This document shows, piece after piece, positions 17,335 to 26,303 of a DNA stretch of 64,000 bases. The notes beneath the pieces were generated by a model, which was given only the letters and a program-made list of their open reading frames with translations, was not told where the DNA came from and made no database searches. Every line of letters starts with the position of its first letter. The stretch's first letter is position 1. Source of the DNA: Hoeflea_A sp965228435 (lineage in GTDB: Bacteria > Pseudomonadota > Alphaproteobacteria > Rhizobiales > Rhizobiaceae); NCBI GenBank assembly GCA_965228435.1, contig OZ245818.1, positions 806,001 through 870,000 of the forward strand, given 5' to 3'. A program made the translations under genes and the position numbers.

Positions 17335-18569
17335 CCGTTATTCCGGCTCTCGGCAGGCGACGGTTTCTTGGCTCTCTTGGCGCCGGCATCGCGGCCACGT
17401 TCATTCCCTGGAATGGAGCCTCGGCGCGAGGCCAATATCTGCGGGGATATGTCCGCACCAATTGGAGCCGCGACCCGTATACCTTCGGTTCCTATTCCTA
17501 TGTGCCCAAAGGGGCACGCGCACGCGACCGTGGGGTGCTGGAAGAAACGATCGCCGACACAATTTTTTTTGCCGGCGAAGCGGTGTTTCCCAATCACAAT
17601 GGAACGGTCCATTCGGCCTATGAATCGGGTCAGCGTACAGCTGGCATGGTCCTTCAAGCCGAGGCTAAAAATGTAGCTGTTATCGGTGCCGGAATGAGCG
17701 GGCTGTCGACTGCCCACAGACTGGCGAACGCAGGTCTCGACGTCACCGTTTATGAAGCCAGGGACCGTATTGGCGGCCGCATTTGGACCGACGACCGTTT
17801 GGGCATGCCTCTCGACCTCGGCGCAAGCTGGATACACGGGACTGAAGATAACCCGTTGACTCACCTGTCTGATTCCGTTGGCCAACATCGGATTGCCACC
17901 GGAGAGAGCTATCTCATAAGGGGCAAAGATGGCCGGTTCATTGATGACGACGACGCGCCCGACTGGCTGGAAGGCGTCACCGAAATCCAGCACAGTTATG
18001 GCGCCGATCGGGACCAGATCAACTTGATGGCCGACTTGTTCGAGCACGAATATGACGGCCCGGATGTCAAGTTTCCCGGTGGCTACGCCGGCATATTCGA
18101 AGCCTTGCACGGTCCTTATGACGTCAGGCTTTCAAGCGCAGTCACGCGCGTTTCGGTCGATAAGAACGGAGCAACAATCGAAACCAGCCGGGGGGAGCCG
18201 CAGGTTTACGATGCGGTAATCGTGACGCTGCCGCTGGGAGTGTTGAAACAGAAATCGGTCGCCTTCGATCCGCCGCTGCCTGCGCGGAAGATGCGCTCTA
18301 TCGAAAAGCTCGGAATGGGGACCCTGGACAAGGTCTATTTGTTGTTCGACGAACCGTTCTGGGATCGCGAAACGACATGGATCGCCACACCTGAAAACGG
18401 TTTGCCCAATGGCCAATTCAACGAGTGGCTCAACCTGCACAAATACATCGGTGAGCCGGTGATCATGGCTTTCAATGGAGGAACTCCGGCTCTGGATCTC
18501 GCTGGATTGTCGGACAAGGATGTCATCGAACGGGCTCGAAGGACCCTTGAAATCGCATATCCGAACTGA
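17331..18569 (+). CDS. Tat-exported flavin amine oxidase with circularly permuted domain order
   Basis: FAD-dependent amine oxidase family protein of 412 residues. A twin-arginine signal (GRRRFLGS, residues 8-15, then a hydrophobic stretch to about 32) implies export to the periplasm after cofactor loading. Residues 43-108 correspond to the normal C-terminal FAD segment: WSRDPYTFGSYSY, then IFFAGEA, then GTVHSAYESGQRTA. Only after this comes the normal N-terminal Rossmann motif GAGMSG (119-124), with YEARDRIGGRIW (141-152). The substrate and middle domains follow in normal order: LPLGVL, the conserved PPLPARK with Lys320, LGMGTLDKV, FWD and FNGG. The chain ends at EIAYPN, just where the family usually enters WxxDPY. 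The order is therefore C-N-middle in one uninterrupted frame. Substrate unknown (polyamine or other amine). It overlaps the 62-aa membrane protein gene. Confidence 0.85.
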   Translation: MTVIPALGRRRFLGSLGAGIAATFIPWNGASARGQYLRGYVRTNWSRDPYTFGSYSYVPKGARARDRGVLEETIADTIFFAGEAVFPNHNGTVHSAYESGQRTAGMVLQAEAKNVAVIGAGMSGLSTAHRLANAGLDVTVYEARDRIGGRIWTDDRLGMPLDLGASWIHGTEDNPLTHLSDSVGQHRIATGESYLIRGKDGRFIDDDDAPDWLEGVTEIQHSYGADRDQINLMADLFEHEYDGPDVKFPGGYAGIFEALHGPYDVRLSSAVTRVSVDKNGATIETSRGEPQVYDAVIVTLPLGVLKQKSVAFDPPLPARKMRSIEKLGMGTLDKVYLLFDEPFWDRETTWIATPENGLPNGQFNEWLNLHKYIGEPVIMAFNGGTPALDLAGLSDKDVIERARRTLEIAYPN

Positions 18570-18629
18570 AGGCGGATTCTCACCGGAAGCGGGTTCACTG
18601 CCACGATCATTGCTCACTCAAGAGGGAGA

Positions 18630-18657
18630 CGAGGCCGGATGCGCTTCTCCGGCCTCG
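18630..18657. terminator. Hairpin between oxidase and second L,D-transpeptidase
   Basis: CGAGGCCGGA (18630-18639) and TCCGGCCTCG (18648-18657) form a 10-bp perfect stem with an 8-base loop between convergent genes. No strong T-run follows on either strand, so it may be a weak or bidirectional terminator. Confidence 0.6.
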
Positions 18658-18674
18658 CGGAACGCGTCAGCCCC

Positions 18675-19400
18675 TCAGATCACCACCACCTTGGTGCCAT
18701 TACCGACGCGTTCATAAAGATCAACCACATCCTCGTTGCGCATGCGGATGCAGCCGGACGAAACAGCCCCGCCGATCGTCCAGGGCTGGTTTGTGCCGTG
18801 GATGCGGTAGAGCGTGGAACCGAGATAAAGCGCTCGGGCGCCGAGCGGATTGGCGGGACCACCTGCCATGTAGGTCGGCAGAATGCGACCCTTCTTCTTC
18901 TCGCGCGCGATCATCTGTGCCGGTGGACGCCAGTCCGGCCATTCGCGCTTTTGAGTGATGCGGTGCGTGCCGGCCCACTCGAAACCCGGCTTGCCGACAC
19001 CGACGCCGTAACGGCGCGCCTGTCCGTTTCCGAGAACCAGATAGAGAAAGCGGCTGGGCGTATCGATGACGATCGTGCCCGGTTTGTGGTGCGTCTGGTA
19101 GGCGACGGTCTGCGGCAGATAAACCGGGTTCATCTTCGCCGTGCGGGCCTTGTTCGAACGGTTCACCGAAGCAACACGGGTGTTGGCACGCTGGCCGCCC
19201 CAACGGGCCTTGGTGCGCCGCTTGACGACGGCACCGGCTCCATGGGCGGTGTTGCGCTGACGCAACTGGGTGACCCAGGGTGCCGTCAGGTCAGGGCTCA
19301 GGACGACGGGTGGACGCTGGACATAACGGTCATTGGCTTTGGCCATGCCCATGCTGACGGCCACGCACAGGGCCGCAAGAAGAGGGATTTTGATGTTCAT
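18675..19400 (-). CDS. L,D-transpeptidase (YkuD domain)
   Basis: Second YkuD enzyme, 241 residues. The signal peptide is MNIKIPLLAALCVAVSMGMAK (cleavage near residue 22). A basic, probably flexible linker (about 45-100, rich in Arg, Gln and Asn) precedes the catalytic domain. Catalytic residues are His201 in HGTNQPWTIG and Cys217 in SSGCIRM. The C-terminus ends right after VVVI, shorter than the first paralogue, which has an extra tail. It would act on peptidoglycan in the periplasm. It is convergent with the permuted oxidase. Confidence 0.92.
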   Translation of the reverse strand: MNIKIPLLAALCVAVSMGMAKANDRYVQRPPVVLSPDLTAPWVTQLRQRNTAHGAGAVVKRRTKARWGGQRANTRVASVNRSNKARTAKMNPVYLPQTVAYQTHHKPGTIVIDTPSRFLYLVLGNGQARRYGVGVGKPGFEWAGTHRITQKREWPDWRPPAQMIAREKKKGRILPTYMAGGPANPLGARALYLGSTLYRIHGTNQPWTIGGAVSSGCIRMRNEDVVDLYERVGNGTKVVVI

Positions 19401-19646
19401 CGGACGGACTCACTACCTTTCGTCAGACAACAGTTTCACCGCACGCGCTCCGAGGGGGTAACGCGAGGGAAAGTGGATTGGTAACGGCTTGACACTGGAA
19501 CTGGAAAAAGACTCAAACGTGAATCGAATTGGATAAAATGCGATTCATCCTGCAAAGCTTTCGGCAAGGTTATCGAGGCCTTGAAAAAGCCGGTTAATCG
19601 AACGCTAAATGCTTGGAATCACGCATTAACCATGAAAGGGAGGCCG

Positions 19647-20288
19647 ATGGCGGCGAACGGACTGATCGAAAGCGACGACGGCGTCTGCCGCTGTTTCTGG
19701 TATGGCGGCAAGGACGACTACCTGGAATATCACGACCGTGAATGGGGTCGTCCGGTGACCGACGACAAGCGGCTGTTCGAGAAGATTTGTCTGGAGGGTT
19801 TTCAGTCCGGCCTGTCGTGGCTGACCATCCTTCGCAAGCGGGAGAATTTCCGCGCCGCCTTCGCCGGCTTCGATTTCGACGCGGTCGCCCATTTCGACAA
19901 GGACGACGTCGAACGGCTGGTTCAGGACGCGGGTATCATCCGCCACCGGGGCAAGATCGAATCGACCATCAACAATGCACGCCGGGCCTGTGAAATGCGC
20001 GACGAGTTTGGAACGCTGGCCGCCTACTTCTGGGCGTATGAGCCAACACCCGAGCAGCGACCTTCACGTCTCGACCACGCCACCTTGATGACGATGGGCA
20101 AAACGGAAATCTCGACGGCGATTTCAAAGGATCTGAAAAAGCGCGGCTGGAGCTTCGTCGGCCCGACCACGGTCTATGCGTTCATGCAGGCCATGGGTAT
20201 GGTCAACGACCATATTGAAGGCTGCTTCGCACGGGCCGAATGCGAAGCCGAGCGTGATGCCCTGGTGCGGCCGACGCGATCGACCTGA
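19647..20288 (+). CDS. tag: DNA-3-methyladenine glycosylase I
   Basis: Base-excision repair enzyme of 213 residues that removes 3-methyladenine from alkylated DNA. The start at ATG 19647 (MAANGLIESDDGVCRC) follows AAAGGGAGGCCG at ideal spacing; earlier in-frame ATGs lack such a site. Family motifs are CRCFWYGG near the N-terminus (zinc ligand Cys), YHDREWG, EGFQSGLSW (helix-hairpin region), IIRHRGKI and GPTTVYAFMQAMGMVNDH with the C-terminal zinc ligands HxxxC. It is a single gene between an L,D-transpeptidase gene and hisS. Confidence 0.94.
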   Translation: MAANGLIESDDGVCRCFWYGGKDDYLEYHDREWGRPVTDDKRLFEKICLEGFQSGLSWLTILRKRENFRAAFAGFDFDAVAHFDKDDVERLVQDAGIIRHRGKIESTINNARRACEMRDEFGTLAAYFWAYEPTPEQRPSRLDHATLMTMGKTEISTAISKDLKKRGWSFVGPTTVYAFMQAMGMVNDHIEGCFARAECEAERDALVRPTRST

Positions 20289-20415
20289 ACCGCCGCTTGC
20301 TGCACTGCGGTCTATGGTTTAGGACAACGCGAAATGTGATTTTTGTGAATTTTTTTGGATTTCTACAAAGTCGCAAAATTCTAATCTGCCATCATCACCG
20401 CCGGACATCATCGAT

Positions 20416-21936
20416 ATGGGCGAAAAGAAAAAGAAACAGCCGAAGCTGAAGGCGCGCCTGCCGCGCGGGTTTGTCGACCGGTCGCCGACCGACATCCGCG
20501 CTACCGACGAAATGGTCGCCAAGATCCGTACCGTGTTCGAGCTCTACGGCTTCGATCCGGTCGAAACGCCGATGTTCGAGTATACGGATGCGCTGGGCAA
20601 ATTTCTGCCGGACAGCGACAGGCCGAATGAGGGCGTGTTTTCGCTGACCGACGACGACGACCAATGGATGAGCCTGCGCTACGACCTGACGGCGCCGCTC
20701 GCCCGGCACGTCGCTGAAAACTTCAACACGATCCAGCTTCCGTATCGCACCTATCGCAACGGTTGGGTGTTCCGCAACGAAAAGCCGGGACCCGGCCGCT
20801 TCCGGCAGTTCATGCAATTCGACGCCGATACCGTCGGCGGACCGGGCGTCCAGGCAGATGCCGAGATGTGCATGATGTTTGCCGATTGCATGGAAGCCTT
20901 GGGGATCGCCCGCGGCGACTACGTCATTCGCATCAACAACCGCAAGGTGCTCGACGGCGTGATGGAGCAGATCGGTATCGGCGGTGACGACCATGCCGAG
21001 ACGCGGCTGACCGTGCTGCGCTCCATCGACAAACTTGACAAGTTCGGTGTCGAAGGCGTGCGGCTGCTCTTGGGTGAAGGCCGCAAGGATGAAAGTGGCG
21101 ATTTCTACAAGGGTGCCGGCCTCGACGCTGTAGCGATCGACCAGGTGATCGCCTTTGTAGAGGCCGCCGGTGACGATGCGCAAATGACCATCGCCAATCT
21201 GCAAGGCGTCGTCGGTGACGCGGGAACGAAGGGTGCCGAAGGCGTCGCCGAACTCGAGCTGATCGGCGAACTGGTTTCGGCAGCAGGCTATGACGACGGC
21301 CGCGTCAAGATCGACCCGTCCGTGGTTCGTGGCCTCGAATACTATACCGGCCCGGTCTATGAGGCGGAGCTGCTGTTCGACGTGGTCAACGAAAAGGGCC
21401 AGACCGTGCAATTCGGATCCGTCGGCGGCGGCGGACGCTATGACGGACTGGTTTCGCGCTTCATGGGCCAGCCGGTGCCGGCAACGGGCTTCTCCATCGG
21501 TGTGTCACGGCTGATGACGGCGCTGAAAAATCTCGGCAAGCTCGGCACGGAAGATCAAATTGCGCCTGTGGTCGTCTGCGTCATGGACCGCGACACGGAG
21601 AGCATGGCCCACTACCAGCGATTCGTCGGCCAATTGCGTTGGGCTGGGATCCGCGCCGAGATGTTCCAGGGCAACCCGAAGAATTTCGGCAAGCAGCTGC
21701 AATATGCCGACCGGCGTGGAAGTCCGATCGCCATCATCCAGGGCTCGCAAGAGCGAGATGAAGGCACCGTCCAGATCAAGGACCTGATCGAAGGCAAACG
21801 ACTGTCCGGCGAAATCGAGGACAATGTCGCCTGGCGAGCCAGCCGGCCGGCGCAGATTTCGGTTGCCGTCGACGACCTGGTCGAAGAGGTCAGCAAAATC
21901 CTTGCCGCACAGGCGGAAGACCGCAAGGCCGGATGA
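20416..21936 (+). CDS. hisS: Histidyl-tRNA synthetase
   Basis: Class II synthetase of 506 residues that charges tRNA-His. Motif 2 is FRNEKPGPGRFRQFMQFD and the histidine-specific motif is VRGLEYYTGPVYE. Motif 3 is GGGGRYDGL with a following VPATGFSIGVSRL. The protein is longer than E. coli HisRS (424) and has a Lys-rich N-terminus (MGEKKKKQPKLK). It looks like the divergent HisRS of most alphaproteobacteria, known to serve tRNA-His lacking the usual G-1. It starts an operon with hisZ (1 bp gap) and hisG. The 127 bp upstream are AT rich with long T-runs. Confidence 0.96.
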   Translation: MGEKKKKQPKLKARLPRGFVDRSPTDIRATDEMVAKIRTVFELYGFDPVETPMFEYTDALGKFLPDSDRPNEGVFSLTDDDDQWMSLRYDLTAPLARHVAENFNTIQLPYRTYRNGWVFRNEKPGPGRFRQFMQFDADTVGGPGVQADAEMCMMFADCMEALGIARGDYVIRINNRKVLDGVMEQIGIGGDDHAETRLTVLRSIDKLDKFGVEGVRLLLGEGRKDESGDFYKGAGLDAVAIDQVIAFVEAAGDDAQMTIANLQGVVGDAGTKGAEGVAELELIGELVSAAGYDDGRVKIDPSVVRGLEYYTGPVYEAELLFDVVNEKGQTVQFGSVGGGGRYDGLVSRFMGQPVPATGFSIGVSRLMTALKNLGKLGTEDQIAPVVVCVMDRDTESMAHYQRFVGQLRWAGIRAEMFQGNPKNFGKQLQYADRRGSPIAIIQGSQERDEGTVQIKDLIEGKRLSGEIEDNVAWRASRPAQISVAVDDLVEEVSKILAAQAEDRKAG

Positions 21937-21937
21937 C

Positions 21938-23056
21938 ATGCGCGGCCAGCCGGATTTCGCCGATGCCATACTGGCGCTGTTTGACGATCGCGACACCGAC
22001 ACGGTGGAGATCCCGGTCATCCAGCCGGCCGATCCTTTCCTCGACATGGCCGGAGAAGACCTGCGCAGACGCATCTACCTGACGGAAAGCGAAACCGGCC
22101 AGAGCCTGTGCCTTCGGCCGGAATTCACCATTCCGGTCTGTGTGAGCCACATCGAGGGCCATTCCGGCACGCCGCGGCGCTACGCCTATCTCGGCCAGGT
22201 GTTTCGCCAGCGTCGCGACGGCAGCAGTGAGTTCTTTCAGGCCGGTATTGAAGATCTCGGCAATGCCGACATGGCAACCGCAGACGCGCACGCGGTGCGT
22301 GACGCCGCGGACACGCTGTCCATGCTTCTGCCCGGCGCCGAATTCACAACCACGCTGGGCGACCAGAGCCTGTTCGAGGCGGTGGTTGCGGCACTCGGTT
22401 TGCCGGCCGGCTGGCAAACCCGGCTGATCCGCACCTTCGGCGATCACGGCAAGCTCGACCAAATGCTCGACACCCTGTCGCGTCCGATCGGCGCCAATGG
22501 CGGCTCCGACAATCCGCTGGTCACCCTCGCCCGCGCCGGGGACCGGAAGCAACTGGAAGAGAGCATTACTGCGCAGATGCACTCCACGGGCTATCTCAGC
22601 AATGCCAGCCGCACACCGGCGGAGATCGCCGACCGGATGATTGCCAAATCGGAGCTGGCGAACGCTCATCTCGACACCATTGCATTAGCCATTCTGCGTG
22701 ATTTTCTGGCACTCGAAACCAGACTTGGCGATGCACCGGCAGCACTGGCAGCTTTCGCCGGCGGCGCCAATCTCGACCTGGGTGAAGCCTTGGCAATGTT
22801 TGAAGCCCGCGTGGCGGCCCTCGAGAACGCCGGCGTCGCGATCACGGATTTGCATTACCGCGCGGCCTTCGGCCGACCATTGGATTACTATACTGGCCTG
22901 GTTTTCGAAATAGCATCGGGCGAGGCGGTCCTCGCCGGTGGCGGGCGTTACGACCGACTGCTGACTTTGTTGGGCGCCGAGACGGCCATTCCGGCCGTCG
23001 GGTTTTCCCTCTGGCTCGATCGTATCGAGGCGGCACGCGCGGGAGCTTCCGCATGA
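21938..23056 (+). CDS. hisZ: ATP phosphoribosyltransferase regulatory subunit
   Basis: HisRS-like paralogue of 372 residues lacking tRNA-charging function. It pairs with short-form HisG to form the first enzyme of histidine synthesis. ATG at 21938 lies 1 bp after the hisS stop; longer frames are shadows of hisS. Visible synthetase-fold remnants are CLRPEFTIPV, LGQVFRQRRDGSSEFFQAGIE, RPLDYYTGLVFE and GGGRYDRLL. The last 4 bp overlap hisG, fitting stoichiometric co-translation of the hetero-octamer. Confidence 0.94.
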   Translation: MRGQPDFADAILALFDDRDTDTVEIPVIQPADPFLDMAGEDLRRRIYLTESETGQSLCLRPEFTIPVCVSHIEGHSGTPRRYAYLGQVFRQRRDGSSEFFQAGIEDLGNADMATADAHAVRDAADTLSMLLPGAEFTTTLGDQSLFEAVVAALGLPAGWQTRLIRTFGDHGKLDQMLDTLSRPIGANGGSDNPLVTLARAGDRKQLEESITAQMHSTGYLSNASRTPAEIADRMIAKSELANAHLDTIALAILRDFLALETRLGDAPAALAAFAGGANLDLGEALAMFEARVAALENAGVAITDLHYRAAFGRPLDYYTGLVFEIASGEAVLAGGGRYDRLLTLLGAETAIPAVGFSLWLDRIEAARAGASA

Positions 23057-23751
23057 GCATCACGATCGCCCTGCCCTCGAAGGGACGCATGAAGGACGAT
23101 GCTCTGGCGGTCTTCGAAAGGGCCGGCCTCAGGATCGTCAGTGCCGGCAATGACCGCTCCTATCGTGGCCGTGTCGAGAGCATGGACGACATCGAGATCG
23201 CCTATCTCTCGGCCTCCGAAATCGCTCGCGAACTCGGCAACGGTGGTGTCGATCTCGGCATTACCGGCGAGGACCTGGTTCGCGAAGATCTGAGCGACGT
23301 TGACAATCAGGTGAGCATTTGCACCCGTCTCGGCTTCGGCCGTGCCGACGTCGTCGTGGCCGTTCCTGAGGTTTGGGTCGATGTCGATGCCATGGCCGAC
23401 CTCGGCGATGTCGCGTCGGACTTTCGCGCCCGCCATGGCCGTCGGTTGCGCATCGCCACCAAATACTGGCGGCTGACACAGCGTTTCTTTTCCGCCCAGC
23501 ACGGCATCCAGGTCTACCGCATCGTCGAAAGCCTCGGCGCGACCGAAGGCGCTCCGGCCTCCGGCCAGGCTGACATCATCGTCGACATTACATCAACCGG
23601 CTCGACGCTCCGCGCCAATCACCTCAAGGTTCTGGACGACGGCATCATCCTGAAATCGGAAGCCTGTCTCGTGCAATCGCTGGTCCGGCAACGCAACGCA
23701 TCCGACGAGGCCAGCTTGCAGGCGCTGCTGGCGCGGCTGGAAGCCGAGTGA
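23053..23751 (+). CDS. hisG: ATP phosphoribosyltransferase, short form
   Basis: Catalytic subunit of 232 residues for ATP plus PRPP to phosphoribosyl-ATP, the first step of histidine synthesis. It begins MSITIALPSKGRM, and the PRPP-binding loop is DIIVDITSTGSTLRAN near residues 175-190. It lacks the C-terminal histidine-binding domain of long HisG, which explains the need for the adjacent hisZ. The start overlaps hisZ by 4 bp. It ends 3 bp before the convergent AraC gene, leaving no room for a separate terminator. Confidence 0.95.
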   Translation: MSITIALPSKGRMKDDALAVFERAGLRIVSAGNDRSYRGRVESMDDIEIAYLSASEIARELGNGGVDLGITGEDLVREDLSDVDNQVSICTRLGFGRADVVVAVPEVWVDVDAMADLGDVASDFRARHGRRLRIATKYWRLTQRFFSAQHGIQVYRIVESLGATEGAPASGQADIIVDITSTGSTLRANHLKVLDDGIILKSEACLVQSLVRQRNASDEASLQALLARLEAE

Positions 23752-23754
23752 TCG

Positions 23755-24627
23755 CTATGGCCAGTCAGCGTAACTGGTGATCTCGAGTTCCGGCTGCTCC
23801 GCGCTCCTGTCCTGGAGATGGCGCCGGTAGGTTGCCGGCGGGTGTCCGGTCCACTGTTTGAACGATCGGGAAAAGTGAGCGTTGTCGCGGTAGCCGAGAC
23901 GTCCGGCAATTTGCTCAACCGACAGCGTCGAGTTCTCCAGCATCATGCAGGCCTCATGGACAACGCGCTCCTGGACAAGCCGTTTCGGCGCCCGACCGAG
24001 TTTCTGTGTGCAAATATCATGTAGCCGGTCGGACGAGATGCCGATGGCACCGGCATATTGGCCGACCGACCAGCGGTCGCGGAAATTGGCTTCGACCAGG
24101 TGGCGAAAATGTTGCAGGACCAATGCCGATCGCGCCATGGTGCCCTTGATGTCGTCGCTCTCGGCCGAAAAGCGCCATAGCAACACGAGGACCGACCGGA
24201 CACAGGCCTCGATCATGGTCGTCGAGCCGGCGCGGGGGCGCTTGGCCTCGCGCTCGATGACCTCGAAGGCATGGGTGGCGTCGTCCATCGCCTCGGAATC
24301 GCCTCCGATCGGCACCACCAGATGACGCTCCGACAGCATCCTTATTTCCGATGATTCCGCATTGTAGCCGATGGCGTTTGCAAGGATGTCAGCCGTGATC
24401 GAGAATTGCATGCCGACACCGCCCGCGCCCACTCGCAAACTGTGATCTCCGCTCCAGGGTGACCAGACGAGACACGGTGACTCCAACGCCATCTCGGCCG
24501 TGTCAGACGAGAGCGTGCCGGTCCCGGATGTCAACAACACGCCCCGCCAACTTTGCTGCAGAGCGGCAATCCCCAGGCTGAAAACCCGGTCGTGCAACGC
24601 GCAGTCGATTCTGTCTGCCTTGATCAT
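23755..24627 (-). CDS. AraC family transcriptional regulator
   Basis: Regulator of 290 residues. The C-terminal part (about 180-275) has two helix-turn-helix units: VGQYAGAIGISSDRLHDIC, then VEQIAGRLGYRDNAHFSRSF, ending KQWTGHPPATYRR. The N-terminal part is a cupin-like effector domain. It is divergent from the aldehyde dehydrogenase-transporter operon (182-bp gap), so it is the likely activator of that catabolic cluster. An aromatic or phenylpropanoid effector is inference from the operon content. Confidence 0.9.
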   Translation of the reverse strand: MIKADRIDCALHDRVFSLGIAALQQSWRGVLLTSGTGTLSSDTAEMALESPCLVWSPWSGDHSLRVGAGGVGMQFSITADILANAIGYNAESSEIRMLSERHLVVPIGGDSEAMDDATHAFEVIEREAKRPRAGSTTMIEACVRSVLVLLWRFSAESDDIKGTMARSALVLQHFRHLVEANFRDRWSVGQYAGAIGISSDRLHDICTQKLGRAPKRLVQERVVHEACMMLENSTLSVEQIAGRLGYRDNAHFSRSFKQWTGHPPATYRRHLQDRSAEQPELEITSYADWP

Positions 24628-24809
24628 CCCTACCGATCCTTTCGCGCTGGAATTCGCCCCAACTCTCCAGAAATATACAAGACTATGCCAGTTTTTTGCA
24701 TTCTTTGCCGAAATTTTCTCTGTTTAACTTTCCATACGCCGCCCAAATGAGCGCACCGGCAGTCCGCCGGAGCTCCAATGCAGAGCGGCCCGACAGGGAG
24801 GAGTCTCGG

Positions 24810-26261
24810 TTGAACGAGGCAAAGCTGATCATCGGCGGGGCCCATGCCGACGCCGAAGGCGGCGCGGTTTACGAGCGCCTGGAGCCGGTTTCCGAGCGGC
24901 TTGCGACTCGCGCTGCCTCGGCATCGCCCAACGACGCCCGGAGCGCGGCCAACGCCGCCGCGGCCGCCTTTCCTGTCTGGTCACATACCGATCCGCGCGA
25001 GCGCTCGCGCATTCTGCTGCGGGCCGCGGAACTCGTCGAGCAAAGAAAGAGTGATTTTGTCGACGCCATGATCGACGAAATCGGCAGTGCAAGACCGTGG
25101 GCCGAATTCAACTGCAAACTGGGAGCCGATATCTTTCGTCATGCAGCCGGCCAGACGGACTTCGAGCTTCTCGAAACCGCTCCCCCCGGCAACAACGGCG
25201 TGACGTCGATGCTGCAACGCCAGCCCGTCGGCGTGGTTCTCGGCATCGCGCCCTGGAACGCCCCGGTCGTTCTCGGCATCCGGGCGGTGGCCGGACCACT
25301 TGCCTGTGGCAACACGGTGGTTTTCAAGGCGTCGGAACTCTGCCCGAAAACCCACAGTCTGGTCATCGAGATTCTTGGCGAGGCCGGATTGCCTCCGGGT
25401 GCTGCAAATCTTGTGCTGCATGCGCCAGAAGAGGCCGAGAAGATTGTCGAAACGCTGGTAGCCCATGCCGCCGTTCGGCGGGTAAATTTCACCGGTTCCA
25501 CCCGGGTCGGCCGCATGGTCGCCAGCACCTGCGCTGCTCACCTCAAGCGCTGCCTGCTTGAACTCAGCGGCAAGGCGCCGCTGATCGTCCTTGACGATGC
25601 GGATATCGACGCGGCCGTCGCGGCGGCTGCATTCGGCGCCTTTTTCGCCCAAGGCCAGATCTGCATTTCCACCGAGCGCATCATTGTCGACCGGTCCATC
25701 GCAGAATCGTTTGTCGAAAAGCTGATCGAAAAGACGAACACGCTCTCGGCCGGCGATCCGCGGTCCGGAGACTATCCGCTCGGCTCGATGATCAGCGCAA
25801 GCGCTGCCCTGCGTGTGCGAGCCCTGATCGATGATGCGATTTCGAAAGGCGCGGTGCTGGTTTCGGGCGGTGATGTCACTGATACGATCATGCAGCCGAC
25901 CGTTCTCGACCATGTCGACAGTTCCATGCAGATCTACCGCGAGGAAAGTTTTGGCCCGGTGGCTGCGGTGATCCGTGCCCATGGCGAAGACGAGGCGGTA
26001 TCGATTGCCAACGATACCGAGTTTGGATTGGCCTCGGCGGTGTTCGGACGCGACGTGGCACGCGCCAAATCCGTCGCCGATCGCCTGGAAACCGGCGTCT
26101 GCCACATCAACGGCCCAACCGTTTACGACGATCCGCGCATGCCGTTCGGCGGCTGCAAGGCCAGCGGATACGGCCGCTTCGGTGGCGAAGCCGGAATACG
26201 CGAATTTACCGAATTGCGCTGGCTCTCGGTCCACGAGGAACCCCACCAATACCCGATCTGA
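24810..26261 (+). CDS. Aldehyde dehydrogenase (aromatic aldehyde type)
   Basis: NAD(P)-dependent dehydrogenase of 483 residues. TTG at 24810 follows GGGAGGAG with 6-base spacing and gives the normal family length; the ATG at 24747 lacks a comparable site. PWNAPV contacts the cofactor, FTGSTRVG follows, catalytic Glu251 lies in ELSGKAP, and the nucleophile is Cys285 in GQICIST. The YREESFGPVAAV and MPFGGCKASGYGRFGG regions resemble salicylaldehyde and vanillin dehydrogenases. It is the first gene downstream of the divergent AraC gene and 42 bp before the transporter genes. A second aldehyde dehydrogenase closes the same operon. Confidence 0.9.
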   Translation: MNEAKLIIGGAHADAEGGAVYERLEPVSERLATRAASASPNDARSAANAAAAAFPVWSHTDPRERSRILLRAAELVEQRKSDFVDAMIDEIGSARPWAEFNCKLGADIFRHAAGQTDFELLETAPPGNNGVTSMLQRQPVGVVLGIAPWNAPVVLGIRAVAGPLACGNTVVFKASELCPKTHSLVIEILGEAGLPPGAANLVLHAPEEAEKIVETLVAHAAVRRVNFTGSTRVGRMVASTCAAHLKRCLLELSGKAPLIVLDDADIDAAVAAAAFGAFFAQGQICISTERIIVDRSIAESFVEKLIEKTNTLSAGDPRSGDYPLGSMISASAALRVRALIDDAISKGAVLVSGGDVTDTIMQPTVLDHVDSSMQIYREESFGPVAAVIRAHGEDEAVSIANDTEFGLASAVFGRDVARAKSVADRLETGVCHINGPTVYDDPRMPFGGCKASGYGRFGGEAGIREFTELRWLSVHEEPHQYPI

Positions 26262-26303
26262 CGCGGCATCGGGATGTCACAGGAACCACCAAAGGAGGAG
26301 CAA

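Noticed and set aside
20289..20415. Possible tRNA or riboswitch in the AT-rich gap before hisS.
   Set aside because: No cloverleaf or conserved stem was found; long T-runs could simply be a terminator for tag or a promoter region.
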